Shown: positions 8,127 to 17,915 of the stretch, piece after piece | How positions within the stretch are numbered: position 1 is the stretch's first letter | How the letters are laid out: every line of letters begins with the position of its first letter | Assembly (NCBI GenBank): GCA_934426825.1 | Contig: CAKRYI010000011.1 | Coordinates: 1 to 64,000 of the forward strand | DNA length: 64,000 bases | Source of the DNA: an uncultured Acetatifactor sp. | Lineage (GTDB): Bacteria > Bacillota > Clostridia > Lachnospirales > Lachnospiraceae | Direction of reading: 5' to 3' | Made by a program: the position numbers and the translations under genes | Notes under the pieces: model-generated | The model's database searches: none | What the model was told of the DNA's origin: nothing | Seen by the model: only the letters and a program-made list of their open reading frames with translations

Positions 8127-9725
8127 ATGAAATTAATTTTTATCGGAGCAGACCATGAGGTTACGGGAAGCTGCCATTACATGGAGGTAAACGGCAAGCA
8201 TGTTTTAGTGGACTACGGCATGGAACAGGGAGTGAATGTGTTTGAAAATGCGCCGCTCCCGGTAAATGAGGCACAGATTGATTATGTTTTTCTGACCCAT
8301 GCCCATGTAGACCATTCAGGACTGCTTCCGCTTTTGTATGCGAGAGGCTTCAGAGGACAGGTGTTTACCACGGATGCGTCCGCAGATTTGTGCAGCATTA
8401 TGCTGCGTGACTGCGCCCACATTCAGATGATGGAGACGGAGTGGAAAAACCGCAAGGCGAGAAGAAGCGCAGGAGCCGCAGAGCAGGAGCCGCTTTACAA
8501 GATGGAGGATGCAGAGGGCATTATCAAGAGAATTGTCCCCTGCCACTATAACAGCATTATCGAAATCTGTGACGGTATCAAAGTGCGGTTTACGGATATT
8601 GGACATTTGCTTGGTTCTGCCAGCATTGAGTTCTGGCTGTCGGAGAACGGCAACGAAAAGAAAATCGTCTTTTCCGGTGATATCGGAAATAAACATCAGC
8701 CGCTTTTGAAAGACCCCGCGTTTACGAAAGAGGCGGATTATGTGGTGATGGAATCCACCTACGGAGACCGTCTCCATTCTGCGGAAACACCGGATTATGT
8801 AAACGAACTGGCAGCCATACTTAAGGAGACCTTTGACCGTGGCGGAAATGTGGTGATTCCTTCCTTCGCAGTGGGAAGAACACAGGAAATGCTGTACTTT
8901 TTGCGTAAAATCAAAGTGGGACGTCTGGTGGAAGGACACGAGAATTTCCCGGTTTATGTGGACAGTCCGCTGGCGGTGGAGGCGACGGATATTTTCAATG
9001 AAAACCGCATGGAATGTTTTGATGAGGAAGCCATGGAAATGGTGCGGGAGAATATTAATCCCATTTCCTTTGCAGGATTGAAGCTGTCCATTACGAGTGA
9101 GGAATCCAAGGCAATCAATTTTGACGAGACACCGAAGGTTATTTTGTCCGCCTCGGGAATGTGTGAGGCGGGACGAATCCGCCATCATCTGAAACACAAT
9201 CTCTGGAGACCGGAGTGTACCATACTGTTTGTAGGCTATCAGGCAGTGGGAACCTTGGGCAGGAGCATTGTGGAAGGCGCGGATGAGGTAAAACTCTTCG
9301 GTGAGTCCATTCAGGTGAGAGCGCAGATTAAGAAAATGGCAGGTCTGAGCGGTCATGCGGACAAAAACGGCCTGATTGAGTGGATTTCCGCTTTTGAGGA
9401 AAAGCCGAAAAAGGTATTTGTCGTGCACGGTGAGGACAGTGTCTGCACCGCCTTTACGGAATGCCTGAAAATAGAGCATGGACAGAGAGCTTACGCTCCT
9501 TATAGCGGAACGGAGTTCAATCTGGCAAGCAACAAGTTTGAGTATGAGGCAGAGCCTGTTGCGGTGAAGAAGAAAGTGCACCCTGCAGCCGGTGTTTATG
9601 CAAGACTGATTGCAGCCGGACAGAGACTGATGGCTCTGATTAGTAAGAGTGACGGTCTGGCAAATAAGGACATGGCAAAATTTGCCGACCAGATTAATTC
9701 CATCTGTGATAAATGGGAATCTTAA
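8127..9725 (+). CDS. MBL-fold beta-CASP RNA metallo-hydrolase
   Basis: It shows the metallo-beta-lactamase signature HAHVDH (58-63), then ESTYGDRLH, and the beta-CASP blocks FAVGRTQEML, VYVDSPLA, ASGMCEAGRIRHHL, SGHADKNGL and VVHGE. This is the CPSF73/YSH1-like RNase architecture found in many bacteria and archaea. No KH domains are present. A C-terminal extension of about 70 residues, rich in basic and helical sequence, is added. I start it at ATG 8127 (MKLIFIGADHEVTGSC), which begins exactly at the fold and has AAGGGG upstream; a longer ORF from 8064 reads through leader. It is likely cytosolic and involved in RNA processing or decay. Confidence 0.85.
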   Translation: MKLIFIGADHEVTGSCHYMEVNGKHVLVDYGMEQGVNVFENAPLPVNEAQIDYVFLTHAHVDHSGLLPLLYARGFRGQVFTTDASADLCSIMLRDCAHIQMMETEWKNRKARRSAGAAEQEPLYKMEDAEGIIKRIVPCHYNSIIEICDGIKVRFTDIGHLLGSASIEFWLSENGNEKKIVFSGDIGNKHQPLLKDPAFTKEADYVVMESTYGDRLHSAETPDYVNELAAILKETFDRGGNVVIPSFAVGRTQEMLYFLRKIKVGRLVEGHENFPVYVDSPLAVEATDIFNENRMECFDEEAMEMVRENINPISFAGLKLSITSEESKAINFDETPKVILSASGMCEAGRIRHHLKHNLWRPECTILFVGYQAVGTLGRSIVEGADEVKLFGESIQVRAQIKKMAGLSGHADKNGLIEWISAFEEKPKKVFVVHGEDSVCTAFTECLKIEHGQRAYAPYSGTEFNLASNKFEYEAEPVAVKKKVHPAAGVYARLIAAGQRLMALISKSDGLANKDMAKFADQINSICDKWES

Positions 9726-9779
9726 TACAACCGGACAAAGACTATTTATGCGGGACAGCAGCGCAGGATTGGAGAAAAA

Positions 9780-10628
9780 ATGAGTTTAGCAGACCATATT
9801 TTTATTGATATGTGCAAGGATATTCTGGAGAACGGAACCAGCACGGAGGGAGAGAAGGTTCGTCCGCACTGGCCGGACGGCACCCCCGCTTATACCATAA
9901 AAAAATTCGGAGTGGTGAACCGGTATGATTTGTCCAAAGAATTTCCCATTATGACATTGAGACGGACGGCGCTTAAGTCGGCAACGGATGAGATTTTGTG
10001 GATATGGCAGCAGAAGTCCAACAATATTCATGACCTGCACAGCCATATCTGGGACGAGTGGGCGGATGAGAACGGCTCTATCGGAAAGGCGTACGGCTAC
10101 CAGCTTGGCGTGAAACATAAGTATAAAGAGGGAATGATGGATCAGGTGGACCGGGTGATTTATGATTTGAAAAACAATCCGTTCAGCCGCAGAATTATGA
10201 CCAATATATACGTTCATCAGGACTTGCATGAAATGAATCTGTATCCCTGTGCGTACAGCATGACCTTTAATGTGACGCAGAAGCCGGGGGAAGAGAGACT
10301 TACTCTGAATGCCATTTTAAATCAGCGCTCGCAGGATGTGCTGGCAGCAAATAACTGGAATGTGGTGCAGTATGCGGTGTTGGTGCATATGCTGGCACAG
10401 GTCTGCGATATGAATGTGGGAGAGCTGGTGCATGTGATTGCGGATGCCCATATTTATGACAGGCATATCCCGATTATCCGGGAACTGATAAGCAGGGAAC
10501 CGAAACCGGCGCCGACGTTCTGGCTGAATCCCGATGTGCATGATTTTTATCAGTTTACCAGAAATGATGTGCGGGTGGACGGATATGAGACCGGCGAACA
10601 GATAAAAGACATCCCCATTGCCATTTAA
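9780..10628 (+). CDS. thyA: Thymidylate synthase
   Basis: It methylates dUMP to dTMP using methylenetetrahydrofolate. The catalytic Cys157 lies in LYPCAYS. NQRSQD (phosphate-binding Arg/Ser) and a C-terminal block close to consensus (ending DIPIAI) are present. 282 residues is normal length. The downstream folA start is 53 bp from the stop, forming the classical thyA-folA pair in which dihydrofolate made by ThyA is recycled by DHFR. Confidence 0.97.
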   Translation: MSLADHIFIDMCKDILENGTSTEGEKVRPHWPDGTPAYTIKKFGVVNRYDLSKEFPIMTLRRTALKSATDEILWIWQQKSNNIHDLHSHIWDEWADENGSIGKAYGYQLGVKHKYKEGMMDQVDRVIYDLKNNPFSRRIMTNIYVHQDLHEMNLYPCAYSMTFNVTQKPGEERLTLNAILNQRSQDVLAANNWNVVQYAVLVHMLAQVCDMNVGELVHVIADAHIYDRHIPIIRELISREPKPAPTFWLNPDVHDFYQFTRNDVRVDGYETGEQIKDIPIAI

Positions 10629-10680
10629 GAAAATCGCAAAACGACATAGAGCGCAAAAGGGCGCAGAAAAGAGGCATAAC

Positions 10681-11175
10681 ATGAATTTAATCGTTGCAGT
10701 GGACAACAACTGGGCAATCGGCAACAAAAATGAATTGCTGATCCGGATACCCAATGACCATAAGCATTTCAGGGAGGAGACGACGGGAAAGGTTGTAGTG
10801 CTCGGACGAAAGACGCTGGAGACATTTCCTCAGGGACTTCCTTTGAAAAACCGCACCAATATCATTTTGTCCAAGGATATGAATTATAAGGTAAAGGACG
10901 CTGTGGTGGTGCACTCTGTGGAGGAACTTCTGGAGGAGTTGAAGCAGTATGCCGAGGAGGATGTTTACATTATCGGCGGGGAAAGCATTTACCGACAGCT
11001 GCTCCCGTATTGTGACGTAGCGCATATCACAAAGATAGACCATGAGTATGAGGCAGATTCCTATTTCCCGAATCTGGACGAGGACGACGAGTGGGAGATT
11101 ACCGCAGACAGCGACGAGCAGACTTATTTTGATATTGCGTACCAGTTTTTGAAGTATGAGAGGAAACGAAAATAG
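10681..11175 (+). CDS. folA: Dihydrofolate reductase
   Basis: It reduces dihydrofolate to tetrahydrofolate with NADPH. The start MNLIVAVDNNWAIGN is the family N-terminus. The catalytic acid D26 is in IPNDHKHF, followed by VVLGRKTLETFP and the YIIGGESIYRQLLP cofactor loop. 164 residues is standard. ATG 10681 has AGAGG upstream; an ORF extension to 10618 merely overlaps thyA. It is cotranscribed with thyA and followed by a strong terminator. Confidence 0.97.
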   Translation: MNLIVAVDNNWAIGNKNELLIRIPNDHKHFREETTGKVVVLGRKTLETFPQGLPLKNRTNIILSKDMNYKVKDAVVVHSVEELLEELKQYAEEDVYIIGGESIYRQLLPYCDVAHITKIDHEYEADSYFPNLDEDDEWEITADSDEQTYFDIAYQFLKYERKRK

Positions 11176-11220
11176 GGAACGCGTTGAAAGAAAAATAGTG
11201 TGATAGTGATTGATAATGTA

Positions 11221-11258
11221 AAAAGACAGTGATTCGGGAATGATTCACTGTCTTTTTT
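11221..11258 (+). terminator. Rho-independent terminator after folA
   Basis: A 12-bp stem (AAAAGACAGTGA / TCACTGTCTTTT) with a 12-nt loop, running into T residues. Confidence 0.85.
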
Positions 11259-11288
11259 AGGTGGCTCACGGTTGAGTATAAAAAGGAC

Positions 11289-11317
11289 TTGATGACATGT
11301 GTTATGTACAGTATAAT
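11289..11317 (+). promoter_or_regulatory. Promoter for the solute-binding lipoprotein gene
   Basis: TTGATG (11289-11294), 17-bp spacer, TATAAT (11312-11317), 50 bp before ATG 11368. Confidence 0.7.
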
Positions 11318-11367
11318 GATACAGTGAAAAGACAATGAAAAGCTACATTGAAGAATGGAGAAATAGG

Positions 11368-12741
11368 ATGAGAAAAAAGATAAGTTATCTGACAACACTG
11401 TTGTGTCTGTTTCTGTTGACCGGGTGCGGGAATGGTGCAAGTGAAGCCGCAACGCAGCCGGACAAGGTACAGACACAGGACACCGAACGCACTGTACTTA
11501 CCTTTGGGTATATAGACAGTTCTCCGGATTTGGATTTGGACAGCAATATTAATGAGAGGATTGTGACATTTAATAAAGGACAGGATAAATACTTTATTGA
11601 AGTTATCAAGTATGGTGAGGGTAGTTATAAAGATGGACTGAATGCCCTGAATGCCGATATTTCAGCCAAAAAGACACCGGATATTATTGCAATCGATGGA
11701 AAATCACTGCTTTGGCAGCTTGGAAATAAAGGTGCTATTGAGGACTTGTACCCGTATATTGATCAGGACGAAGAACTGAGCAGGGAGGATTTTGTAGAAA
11801 ATACGCTGGCTAATTTCGAGCGGGATGGAAAGTTGTACGGAATGAATCCTTTTTTTAGTATTTGGAGTATCTATGGTGATCCGGATATTATGACCTCGGA
11901 TAAAATCACGTTTCAGGAATTAAAAACGATGTACGAGGAAAATAAGGACAATGATGAAATGCTGGTATACAACGGTTTGAACCGGCATCAGCTGTTAGTG
12001 ACATGTATTTATAAATCTATCAGCAGTTTTGTAGACAAGGAAAACGGTAAATGTAATTTCATGGATGAACGTTTTCGTGAGATTTTGGAATTCTCAAAAG
12101 AATTTGATGATACCCCATACAGTGATGTATCTTATGACTCGGAAAACAGTATCCGGTTGATGGAAGGAACACTTCCGCTCTTTACAGACAGAGAATTGAA
12201 TGGATTTGAGCAATATACCCATTATCGCGAATTGTCGGGAAAAAGTTGGGTGTTTATGGGTTTTCCGACTGTTGACGGATGCAACCCAAAGATTACCACT
12301 AAGGCGGTTGGCGCACCATTTCTGGCTATCGGCAGGGATTCAAAGAATAAAGAAGCGGCATGGGAATTTATCTGTACTTTTTTGGAAGATAAATTTTTCC
12401 TTGCCAACAAAGATGTGAACAGGGGAAAAGGATTTCCCATTACTGTAAGCGGATTTGAGAGAGCAGCCCAAAGAGCAGTACAGACTTCGTTAAGCAATGG
12501 AGAGGCGTCGATTACGGATGATATGGGAAGAACAATCAGCTATTCCATGGAGCCCACAACCGAAGAAGAGGTGGCATACATTAAAGAAGTGATCAGCCGG
12601 TGCAGACCGGAAGAAAACTATGATGAAATCGAAAACATTATTTCGGAAGAGATTCTGAACTACTGGAACGATACCAAGAGCGTGGAGGAGGTCATGGAAA
12701 TTATTCAGAACAGGGCGCAGCTTTACTTGGATGAGCAGTAA
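11368..12741 (+). CDS. Extracellular solute-binding lipoprotein, orphan
   Basis: A lipoprotein signal (MRKKISYLTTLLCLFLLTGC, lipid Cys20) is followed by a ~435-residue periplasmic-binding-protein-like domain of the carbohydrate ABC family. Visible features are TPDIIAIDG, LYPYIDQDEELSREDF, KLYGMNPFFSIW and a C-terminal KEAAWEFICTFL helix. The protein would sit on the outer face of the membrane and bind a ligand. No permease or ATPase genes flank it; it has its own promoter and is followed by the ilvE promoter, so it either serves a transporter encoded elsewhere or acts as a sensor. Start ATG 11368 has TGGAGA upstream; an ATG at 11335 would add residues before the signal peptide. Confidence 0.8.
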   Translation: MRKKISYLTTLLCLFLLTGCGNGASEAATQPDKVQTQDTERTVLTFGYIDSSPDLDLDSNINERIVTFNKGQDKYFIEVIKYGEGSYKDGLNALNADISAKKTPDIIAIDGKSLLWQLGNKGAIEDLYPYIDQDEELSREDFVENTLANFERDGKLYGMNPFFSIWSIYGDPDIMTSDKITFQELKTMYEENKDNDEMLVYNGLNRHQLLVTCIYKSISSFVDKENGKCNFMDERFREILEFSKEFDDTPYSDVSYDSENSIRLMEGTLPLFTDRELNGFEQYTHYRELSGKSWVFMGFPTVDGCNPKITTKAVGAPFLAIGRDSKNKEAAWEFICTFLEDKFFLANKDVNRGKGFPITVSGFERAAQRAVQTSLSNGEASITDDMGRTISYSMEPTTEEEVAYIKEVISRCRPEENYDEIENIISEEILNYWNDTKSVEEVMEIIQNRAQLYLDEQ

Positions 12742-12748
12742 CATTTTA

Positions 12749-12777
12749 TTGACTTTTTTTTCAAAAAGTATAATAAT
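12749..12777 (+). promoter_or_regulatory. Promoter for ilvE
   Basis: TTGACT (12749-12754), 17 bp, AATAAT (12772-12777). The spacer is T/A-rich. Confidence 0.6.
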
Positions 12778-12817
12778 GTTAGGCAGATATATAATCTGAG
12801 AAAAGAGGGAAATACCG

Positions 12818-13843
12818 ATGGAAAAGAAAAATATCGATTGGAGCAATTTAGGCTTTGGATATGTACAGACAGACAAAAGGTATGTGTCCAATTTCAAGGA
12901 TGGAGCATGGGATGAAGGAACTCTTACAGATGACCCCAATGTTGTGCTGAATGAGTGCGCAGGAGTTTTGCAGTATGCCCAGACTGTATTTGAAGGTCTT
13001 AAAGCATACACCACAGATGACGGTCATATCGTAACATTCCGCCCGGACTTAAATGCAGAGCGTATGATGTCCTCCGCAGAGCGTTTGGAGATGCCCGTAT
13101 TTCCCAAGGATCGTTTTATAGATGCTGTAACTAAGGTAGTAGCTGCAAATGCGGCATTTGTACCCCCTTACGGCAGCGGAGCAACACTGTATGTACGTCC
13201 CTACATGTTTGGAACTAACCCGGTTATCGGTGTAAAGCCCGCGGACGAGTATCAGTTCCGTATTCTCTGTACTCCCGTAGGTCCTTACTTTAAAGGCGGC
13301 GTAAAGCCTCTGACCATTCGTGTCAGTGATTTTGACCGTGCGGCACCTCATGGAACCGGTCATATCAAGGCAGGTCTGAACTATGCAATGAGTCTGCATG
13401 CAATCGTATCCGCCCACAAAGAGGGATATGATGAGAATATGTACCTTGATCCCGGAACCAGAACCAAGGTAGAGGAGACCGGCGGAGCAAACTTCCTGTT
13501 CGTCACCAAGGACGGCAAGGTAGTAACCCCGAAGTCCGACAGTATTCTGCCCTCCATCACCCGTCGTTCTTTAATATATGTTGCAAAAGAGTATCTGGGT
13601 CTTGAGGCTGAGGAGAGAGAGATTTATCTGGATGAGGTAAAAGATTTCGCTGAGTGTGGTCTGTGTGGTACGGCAGCAGTTATTTCCCCTGTAGGAAAGA
13701 TTGTAGACCATGGCAAAGAAATCTGCTTCCCCAGCGGTATGACCGAGATGGGTCCTGTTACCAAGAAGCTGTATGATACCCTGACCGGTATTCAGATGGG
13801 CAGAATCGAAGCGCCTAAGGGCTGGATTCATGTAATTGAGTAA
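12818..13843 (+). CDS. ilvE: Branched-chain amino acid aminotransferase
   Basis: A PLP fold-type IV transaminase of 341 residues that interconverts Leu, Ile and Val with their 2-oxo acids. Lys184 in GHIKAGLNYA is the Schiff-base lysine. VFEGLKAY, YVRPYMFG, VEETGGANFLFV and ECGLCGTAAVISP are the family blocks. ATG 12818 is preceded by AGAGGGA. It is monocistronic, between its own promoter and a strong terminator. Confidence 0.95.
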   Translation: MEKKNIDWSNLGFGYVQTDKRYVSNFKDGAWDEGTLTDDPNVVLNECAGVLQYAQTVFEGLKAYTTDDGHIVTFRPDLNAERMMSSAERLEMPVFPKDRFIDAVTKVVAANAAFVPPYGSGATLYVRPYMFGTNPVIGVKPADEYQFRILCTPVGPYFKGGVKPLTIRVSDFDRAAPHGTGHIKAGLNYAMSLHAIVSAHKEGYDENMYLDPGTRTKVEETGGANFLFVTKDGKVVTPKSDSILPSITRRSLIYVAKEYLGLEAEEREIYLDEVKDFAECGLCGTAAVISPVGKIVDHGKEICFPSGMTEMGPVTKKLYDTLTGIQMGRIEAPKGWIHVIE

Positions 13844-13883
13844 TTCTGAAATACACAGAAAATAGAGAAGAATGAAAATAAGG

Positions 13884-13923
13884 AATATCCCCATGATATG
13901 GCGACATATCAGGGGATATTTTT
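13884..13923 (+). terminator. Rho-independent terminator after ilvE
   Basis: AATATCCCC-A-TGATATG, loop GCGA, CATATCA-GGGGATATT then TTT. The stem is about 16 bp with one bulge. Confidence 0.9.
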
Positions 13924-13945
13924 GTACACCGGAGAGGGAAGAGTA

Positions 13946-13954
13946 TGGTATAAT
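13946..13954 (+). promoter_or_regulatory. Extended -10 promoter candidate before sbcDC
   Basis: TGGTATAAT (TGn plus TATAAT) about 140 bp upstream of sbcD, with no good -35 box. The leader between it and sbcD contains two small hairpins (GCCACTTCGTGGC near 13999 and GTCCCTGCGGGAC near 14044). Confidence 0.5.
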
Positions 13955-14095
13955 GATTCTGCTGGCGCAGAATCCAAGACAGCAGAGCTGTCTTGCCGCC
14001 ACTTCGTGGCGTATTATACAAATCCATGGCTCGAAAAGTAAATGTCCCTGCGGGACGCTTCCACACCATTATCAAAACCAGAAAGAGTAAACACT

Positions 14096-15244
14096 ATGAA
14101 ATTTTTGCATACGGCGGACCTTCATATCGGGAAGAAAATTTTTGAATATTCTCTATTGGAGGATCAGAGATACATTTTGAATCAGATATTGGAAATTGCA
14201 GAAAAGGAAAAGGCAGATGCGCTTTTGATTGCGGGGGACGTCTATGACAGGGCAATCCCCTCCACGGAGGCGGTGAGCCTTTTAGATGATTTCCTCACAA
14301 AGCTGAATCGGGCAAAAATCCTTGTAGTGATGATTAGCGGCAATCACGATTCACCGGAGAGGGTGGCGTTTGCAGAGCATATTCTGGAACAGAGGGGACT
14401 TTACATTGCGGGAACCTACAGTGAAAAATTAAAGACGGTTGAATTTCAAGACGAGTATGGAACCGTGTCGGTAGTATGTATGCCGTTTGTAAAACCTGCG
14501 GTCGTGGGAGCGCAAAGCAGTGCGCAGGCGGTGGAAACGATGTTAAAACAACTTGACGACACAACGCAAAAAGGAACAAGGCGTATTCTTTTAACCCATT
14601 ATTTTGTGACGGGGGAGCAGGGGGAAACACCGGAATTATCAGACTCGGAAACGGACGTAAATGTGGGAGGTCTGGACAGTGTGCCGGCGGGACTTTTTCA
14701 TGATTTTGAGTATGTTGCGCTGGGGCATATTCACAGACCGCAGCGGATAGGACAGGGACAGGTGTATTATGCGGGCGCACCGCTAAAGTATTCCTTTGGG
14801 GAGGCACACAATGAAAAGAGTGTCAATCTGGTGGAGTTAGGACAGCCCGGAGAGGTGAACGTAAAGAAGATTCCGTTAAAACCCATGCGGGAGATGCGCT
14901 GCCTCAAGGGCAGACTGGCGGATTTAATTGAACCGAATGTGCTGGAACTGTCTGAATCTGACAGAGAGAATTATGTGCAGGCAACCCTGACGGACACGGA
15001 GGAATTGATTGACGCCATGGGAACACTCAGGAGCGTATACCCCAATGCACTGCAGATATTGTTGGAAAAGAATCAGGTGCAAACACAAGAGGGGTATGAA
15101 TGTGGAATTCATGCGGTAAAAAAGAGTACCATGGAATTGTTTTCGGAATTTTATGAAATGCTGAAAGGGGAACCCATGGACGAAAAGCGGTATGCCATGG
15201 CAGAGGCGGCAGCGAAAGAAGCTGAGAACGGGGGAGCGCTATGA
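14096..15244 (+). CDS. sbcD: SbcD nuclease subunit of the SbcCD complex
   Basis: The Mre11-like nuclease partner of SbcC, which processes DNA hairpins and protein-blocked ends. The motifs MKFLHTADLHIGK (D8, H10), AGDVYDRAIPS, SGNHDSPERV, LTHYF and ALGHIHRPQ supply the dimetal site in order. 382 residues is the normal length. ATG 14096 begins exactly at the first beta strand; the ORF could extend to 14042 but that part is leader sequence. The stop overlaps the sbcC start (ATGA), so the two are translationally coupled. Confidence 0.95.
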   Translation: MKFLHTADLHIGKKIFEYSLLEDQRYILNQILEIAEKEKADALLIAGDVYDRAIPSTEAVSLLDDFLTKLNRAKILVVMISGNHDSPERVAFAEHILEQRGLYIAGTYSEKLKTVEFQDEYGTVSVVCMPFVKPAVVGAQSSAQAVETMLKQLDDTTQKGTRRILLTHYFVTGEQGETPELSDSETDVNVGGLDSVPAGLFHDFEYVALGHIHRPQRIGQGQVYYAGAPLKYSFGEAHNEKSVNLVELGQPGEVNVKKIPLKPMREMRCLKGRLADLIEPNVLELSESDRENYVQATLTDTEELIDAMGTLRSVYPNALQILLEKNQVQTQEGYECGIHAVKKSTMELFSEFYEMLKGEPMDEKRYAMAEAAAKEAENGGAL

Positions 15245-17892
15245 GACCGAAGAAATTAAGCCTGTGCGCATGGGGACCCTATCGCGACAGGGAGGAAGTA
15301 GATTTTACAGCGTTTGAGGATAAGGGGATTTTTCTGATTACGGGAGCTACCGGTGCAGGAAAGACCACTATTTTTGATGCCATTACTTATGCGCTGTACG
15401 GCGCTTTGAGCGGGGATGAGAGAGACCGGGAGCGCAACAGCGTCCGCAGTGATTTTGCAAGTCCGGAGACGCCTACCTATGTGGAGCTCACCATGGAGCA
15501 TGGCGGAAAAATTTACCGGATACGGAGAAACCCGGAGTATCTGCGCCCCAGAAAGCGAAGCAGCAATCCGGCACAGTACACCAAAGAAAAGGAAAATGCT
15601 GTTTTGTATTATCCGGATGAGAGGGTGCTTGAGGGCGTAAGAGAAGTCAATGCGGCATTGCTGGAACTTTTGGGACTGGATTATCAGCAGTTTAAAAAGA
15701 TTTCCATGATTGCCCAGGGAGAATTTGCAAAGCTGTTGGTGGCGCCCCCGAAGGAGAAAACCAAAATTTTCCGGGAATTGTTTGGAACGGGAATTTATGA
15801 GCGTTTTACGCAGGTGCTGAGCGCCCGCGTGAGACAGCTCTATGGAAAAGTGACGGAGCAGAAAAGCAAGCTGGAGGAGGATGTCCGTCTGCTTGCCGTT
15901 GACTTGGAAAAGGCGGATTGGAGCGAAGAAATCCGCGACAGATTCCGGGAGCTTGTGGCGGCGGAAAACTGGAACTATGCGGAGTTAGCGGAACATTTAA
16001 ACCGGATGGAAACAGAGGCAAAGCACAGGACGAAGGAGAATCAGAATGCTTTTGAGGAGGCAGACCAAAAAGGAAACCTGCTCACCGTCACACTAACCGA
16101 GAAAGCGCAGGACAACCGCAATTTAGAGGAATTGGACAAGGCAAAGGCGGCTCAGAGCAGCCTGAAAGAGAAACAGAAAATTTATAAAGAGAAGGAAGTT
16201 TTACTGAAACAGGCTCAGGATGCAGGCTTTGTGGAGGGTGCCGAGGAAAAGGTATTGCAGCTTGAGAAACAGTGCCAAGCCAATGTAGAGGAGAGAACAC
16301 GTCTCGGCACGGAAATGCAAAAGCTGAGCGGGGAGCAGGAACAGTTGTCCGAAGTGGTAAGCCTTGCTGACCGCCTGAGGGAGCTGATAAACCATAAGAA
16401 ACAACTATCGGAGCAAAAAGAAGCTGCGGATAGGCTGCAGAAAGAACTTTCGGATAAAGAAAAGCAGCTTACTGTAAAACAGGCAGAGTATTTACAGCAG
16501 GAGGAAGCAAACAGGGAAGCTAAGGACGCTTATGAGGAGGCTGATTACCGGCGCAGATTAGCAGCAGTTGGACTGGCTGCACAGCTTTTAAAGGAAGGGG
16601 AACCCTGTCCGGTCTGCGGTTCCACCGAGCATCCGGCACCGGCAAAGGTGGGGGACGATATTGTATCGGAAACAGAATTGAGGGCGTTAAAAGAAAATGC
16701 GCAAAGGCAGGATAAGCTGCTTAGGGAGCTGCATGAAAAGCTGGTGAGACAGACTGCCGAATGGGAAAACCAAAAAGAACTTTTGCACCGCCGGCAGGAA
16801 GAAATTGCGGCGGGAGAAGCAGTTTTGGCTCAGACAGACGATTTGTCTGACAAGAAATATCTGGAATTGCCTGCGCAGAAGGCACTGGAGGACATTGGAA
16901 AGAAGTGCGACCGTTTTGGAAGAATTGCGGGGCTGTTGCAGGAGAAACAGGCAAGGAAAAAGGAACTGCTTACACTGACACAAACGAAAGAGGCGGAGCT
17001 GGAGCAGGCAAAAGTGCAGATGGGCGAACTGCTAAAGGAGTACGGATTTGCCGACAAAGAAGCGTATCTGTGCGCAAAACGTTCTGCAAAGGAAAGAGAA
17101 CTGCTGTACCGGGAGATAGAAGACTATGGAAAGCAGGTTGCCGCAAACAATCAGCTTATCTCACATTTAGAGGAACTTACAAAGGGCAAACCCCGGACGG
17201 ATTTGGGGTTACTTAAGCGGGAGCAGGAGGAGAACAATGCGGTTCGGGAAAATGCCCTGAGAGCACACAGACAGTGGGAGCGCAATCTTTCCGATGTCAA
17301 AAAGACCGTACAGATGATGCGGGAAAAGCAGGAGATTATCGAAAAGAACAGCACCGAGTACGGTTATATGAAAGATTTGGAAAACATGGCAATCGGCAAC
17401 AATTCCAAGAAACTGGTATTTGAACAGTATGTTCTCGCCGGATATTTTGAGGAAATTTTGCGGGCGGCAAATATCAGGCTGCGGCGTATGACGGACGGCA
17501 GGTATGAGATGGAGAGGGTCAGCGAAGTGGGGGACGGCAGAGTAAAGGATAATCTGGAAATTCAGGTTATGGATTACTATACCGGAAAGTACCGCTCCGT
17601 CAGAACGTTGTCCGGCGGAGAGTCCTTTAAGGCGTCTTTAGCACTGGCGTTAGGACTCAGCGATGTGATTCAGTCCATGAACGGCGGCATCCGGGTGGAC
17701 ACCCTCTTTGTGGATGAGGGCTTTGGTGCGCTGGATGAGGAAAGTCTCAATCAGGCGTGTGATGCGCTTATGGGACTGGTGGACACAAACCGGCTCATCG
17801 GCATTATCTCCCATGTGCAGGAACTGCGGGAGAGAATCGACAGACAGCTTGTGATTGAAAAAAGCAGCAGTGGAAGCACGATTCAACAATAA
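15241..17892 (+). CDS. sbcC: SbcC ATPase subunit of the SbcCD complex
   Basis: A Rad50-like ABC ATPase with Walker A GATGAGKT (35-42), long coiled coils (about 180-450 and 490-740), a zinc hook CPVC near 456, the signature LSGGESF near 791, and Walker B LFVDEGFGALDEES near 822. 883 residues is somewhat short for the family because the coiled coils are compact. It starts with the ATGA overlap with sbcD and forms the DNA end-processing complex with it. Confidence 0.95.
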   Translation: MRPKKLSLCAWGPYRDREEVDFTAFEDKGIFLITGATGAGKTTIFDAITYALYGALSGDERDRERNSVRSDFASPETPTYVELTMEHGGKIYRIRRNPEYLRPRKRSSNPAQYTKEKENAVLYYPDERVLEGVREVNAALLELLGLDYQQFKKISMIAQGEFAKLLVAPPKEKTKIFRELFGTGIYERFTQVLSARVRQLYGKVTEQKSKLEEDVRLLAVDLEKADWSEEIRDRFRELVAAENWNYAELAEHLNRMETEAKHRTKENQNAFEEADQKGNLLTVTLTEKAQDNRNLEELDKAKAAQSSLKEKQKIYKEKEVLLKQAQDAGFVEGAEEKVLQLEKQCQANVEERTRLGTEMQKLSGEQEQLSEVVSLADRLRELINHKKQLSEQKEAADRLQKELSDKEKQLTVKQAEYLQQEEANREAKDAYEEADYRRRLAAVGLAAQLLKEGEPCPVCGSTEHPAPAKVGDDIVSETELRALKENAQRQDKLLRELHEKLVRQTAEWENQKELLHRRQEEIAAGEAVLAQTDDLSDKKYLELPAQKALEDIGKKCDRFGRIAGLLQEKQARKKELLTLTQTKEAELEQAKVQMGELLKEYGFADKEAYLCAKRSAKERELLYREIEDYGKQVAANNQLISHLEELTKGKPRTDLGLLKREQEENNAVRENALRAHRQWERNLSDVKKTVQMMREKQEIIEKNSTEYGYMKDLENMAIGNNSKKLVFEQYVLAGYFEEILRAANIRLRRMTDGRYEMERVSEVGDGRVKDNLEIQVMDYYTGKYRSVRTLSGGESFKASLALALGLSDVIQSMNGGIRVDTLFVDEGFGALDEESLNQACDALMGLVDTNRLIGIISHVQELRERIDRQLVIEKSSSGSTIQQ

Positions 17893-17915
17893 ATGGAGAC
17901 AGAGAGGAATCAGGA

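Noticed and set aside
8316..9581. A 421-codon open frame on the minus strand inside the beta-CASP gene
   Set aside because: It lies wholly within a well-supported gene on the other strand, has no ribosome site and no recognisable motifs; it follows from the codon use of the real gene.
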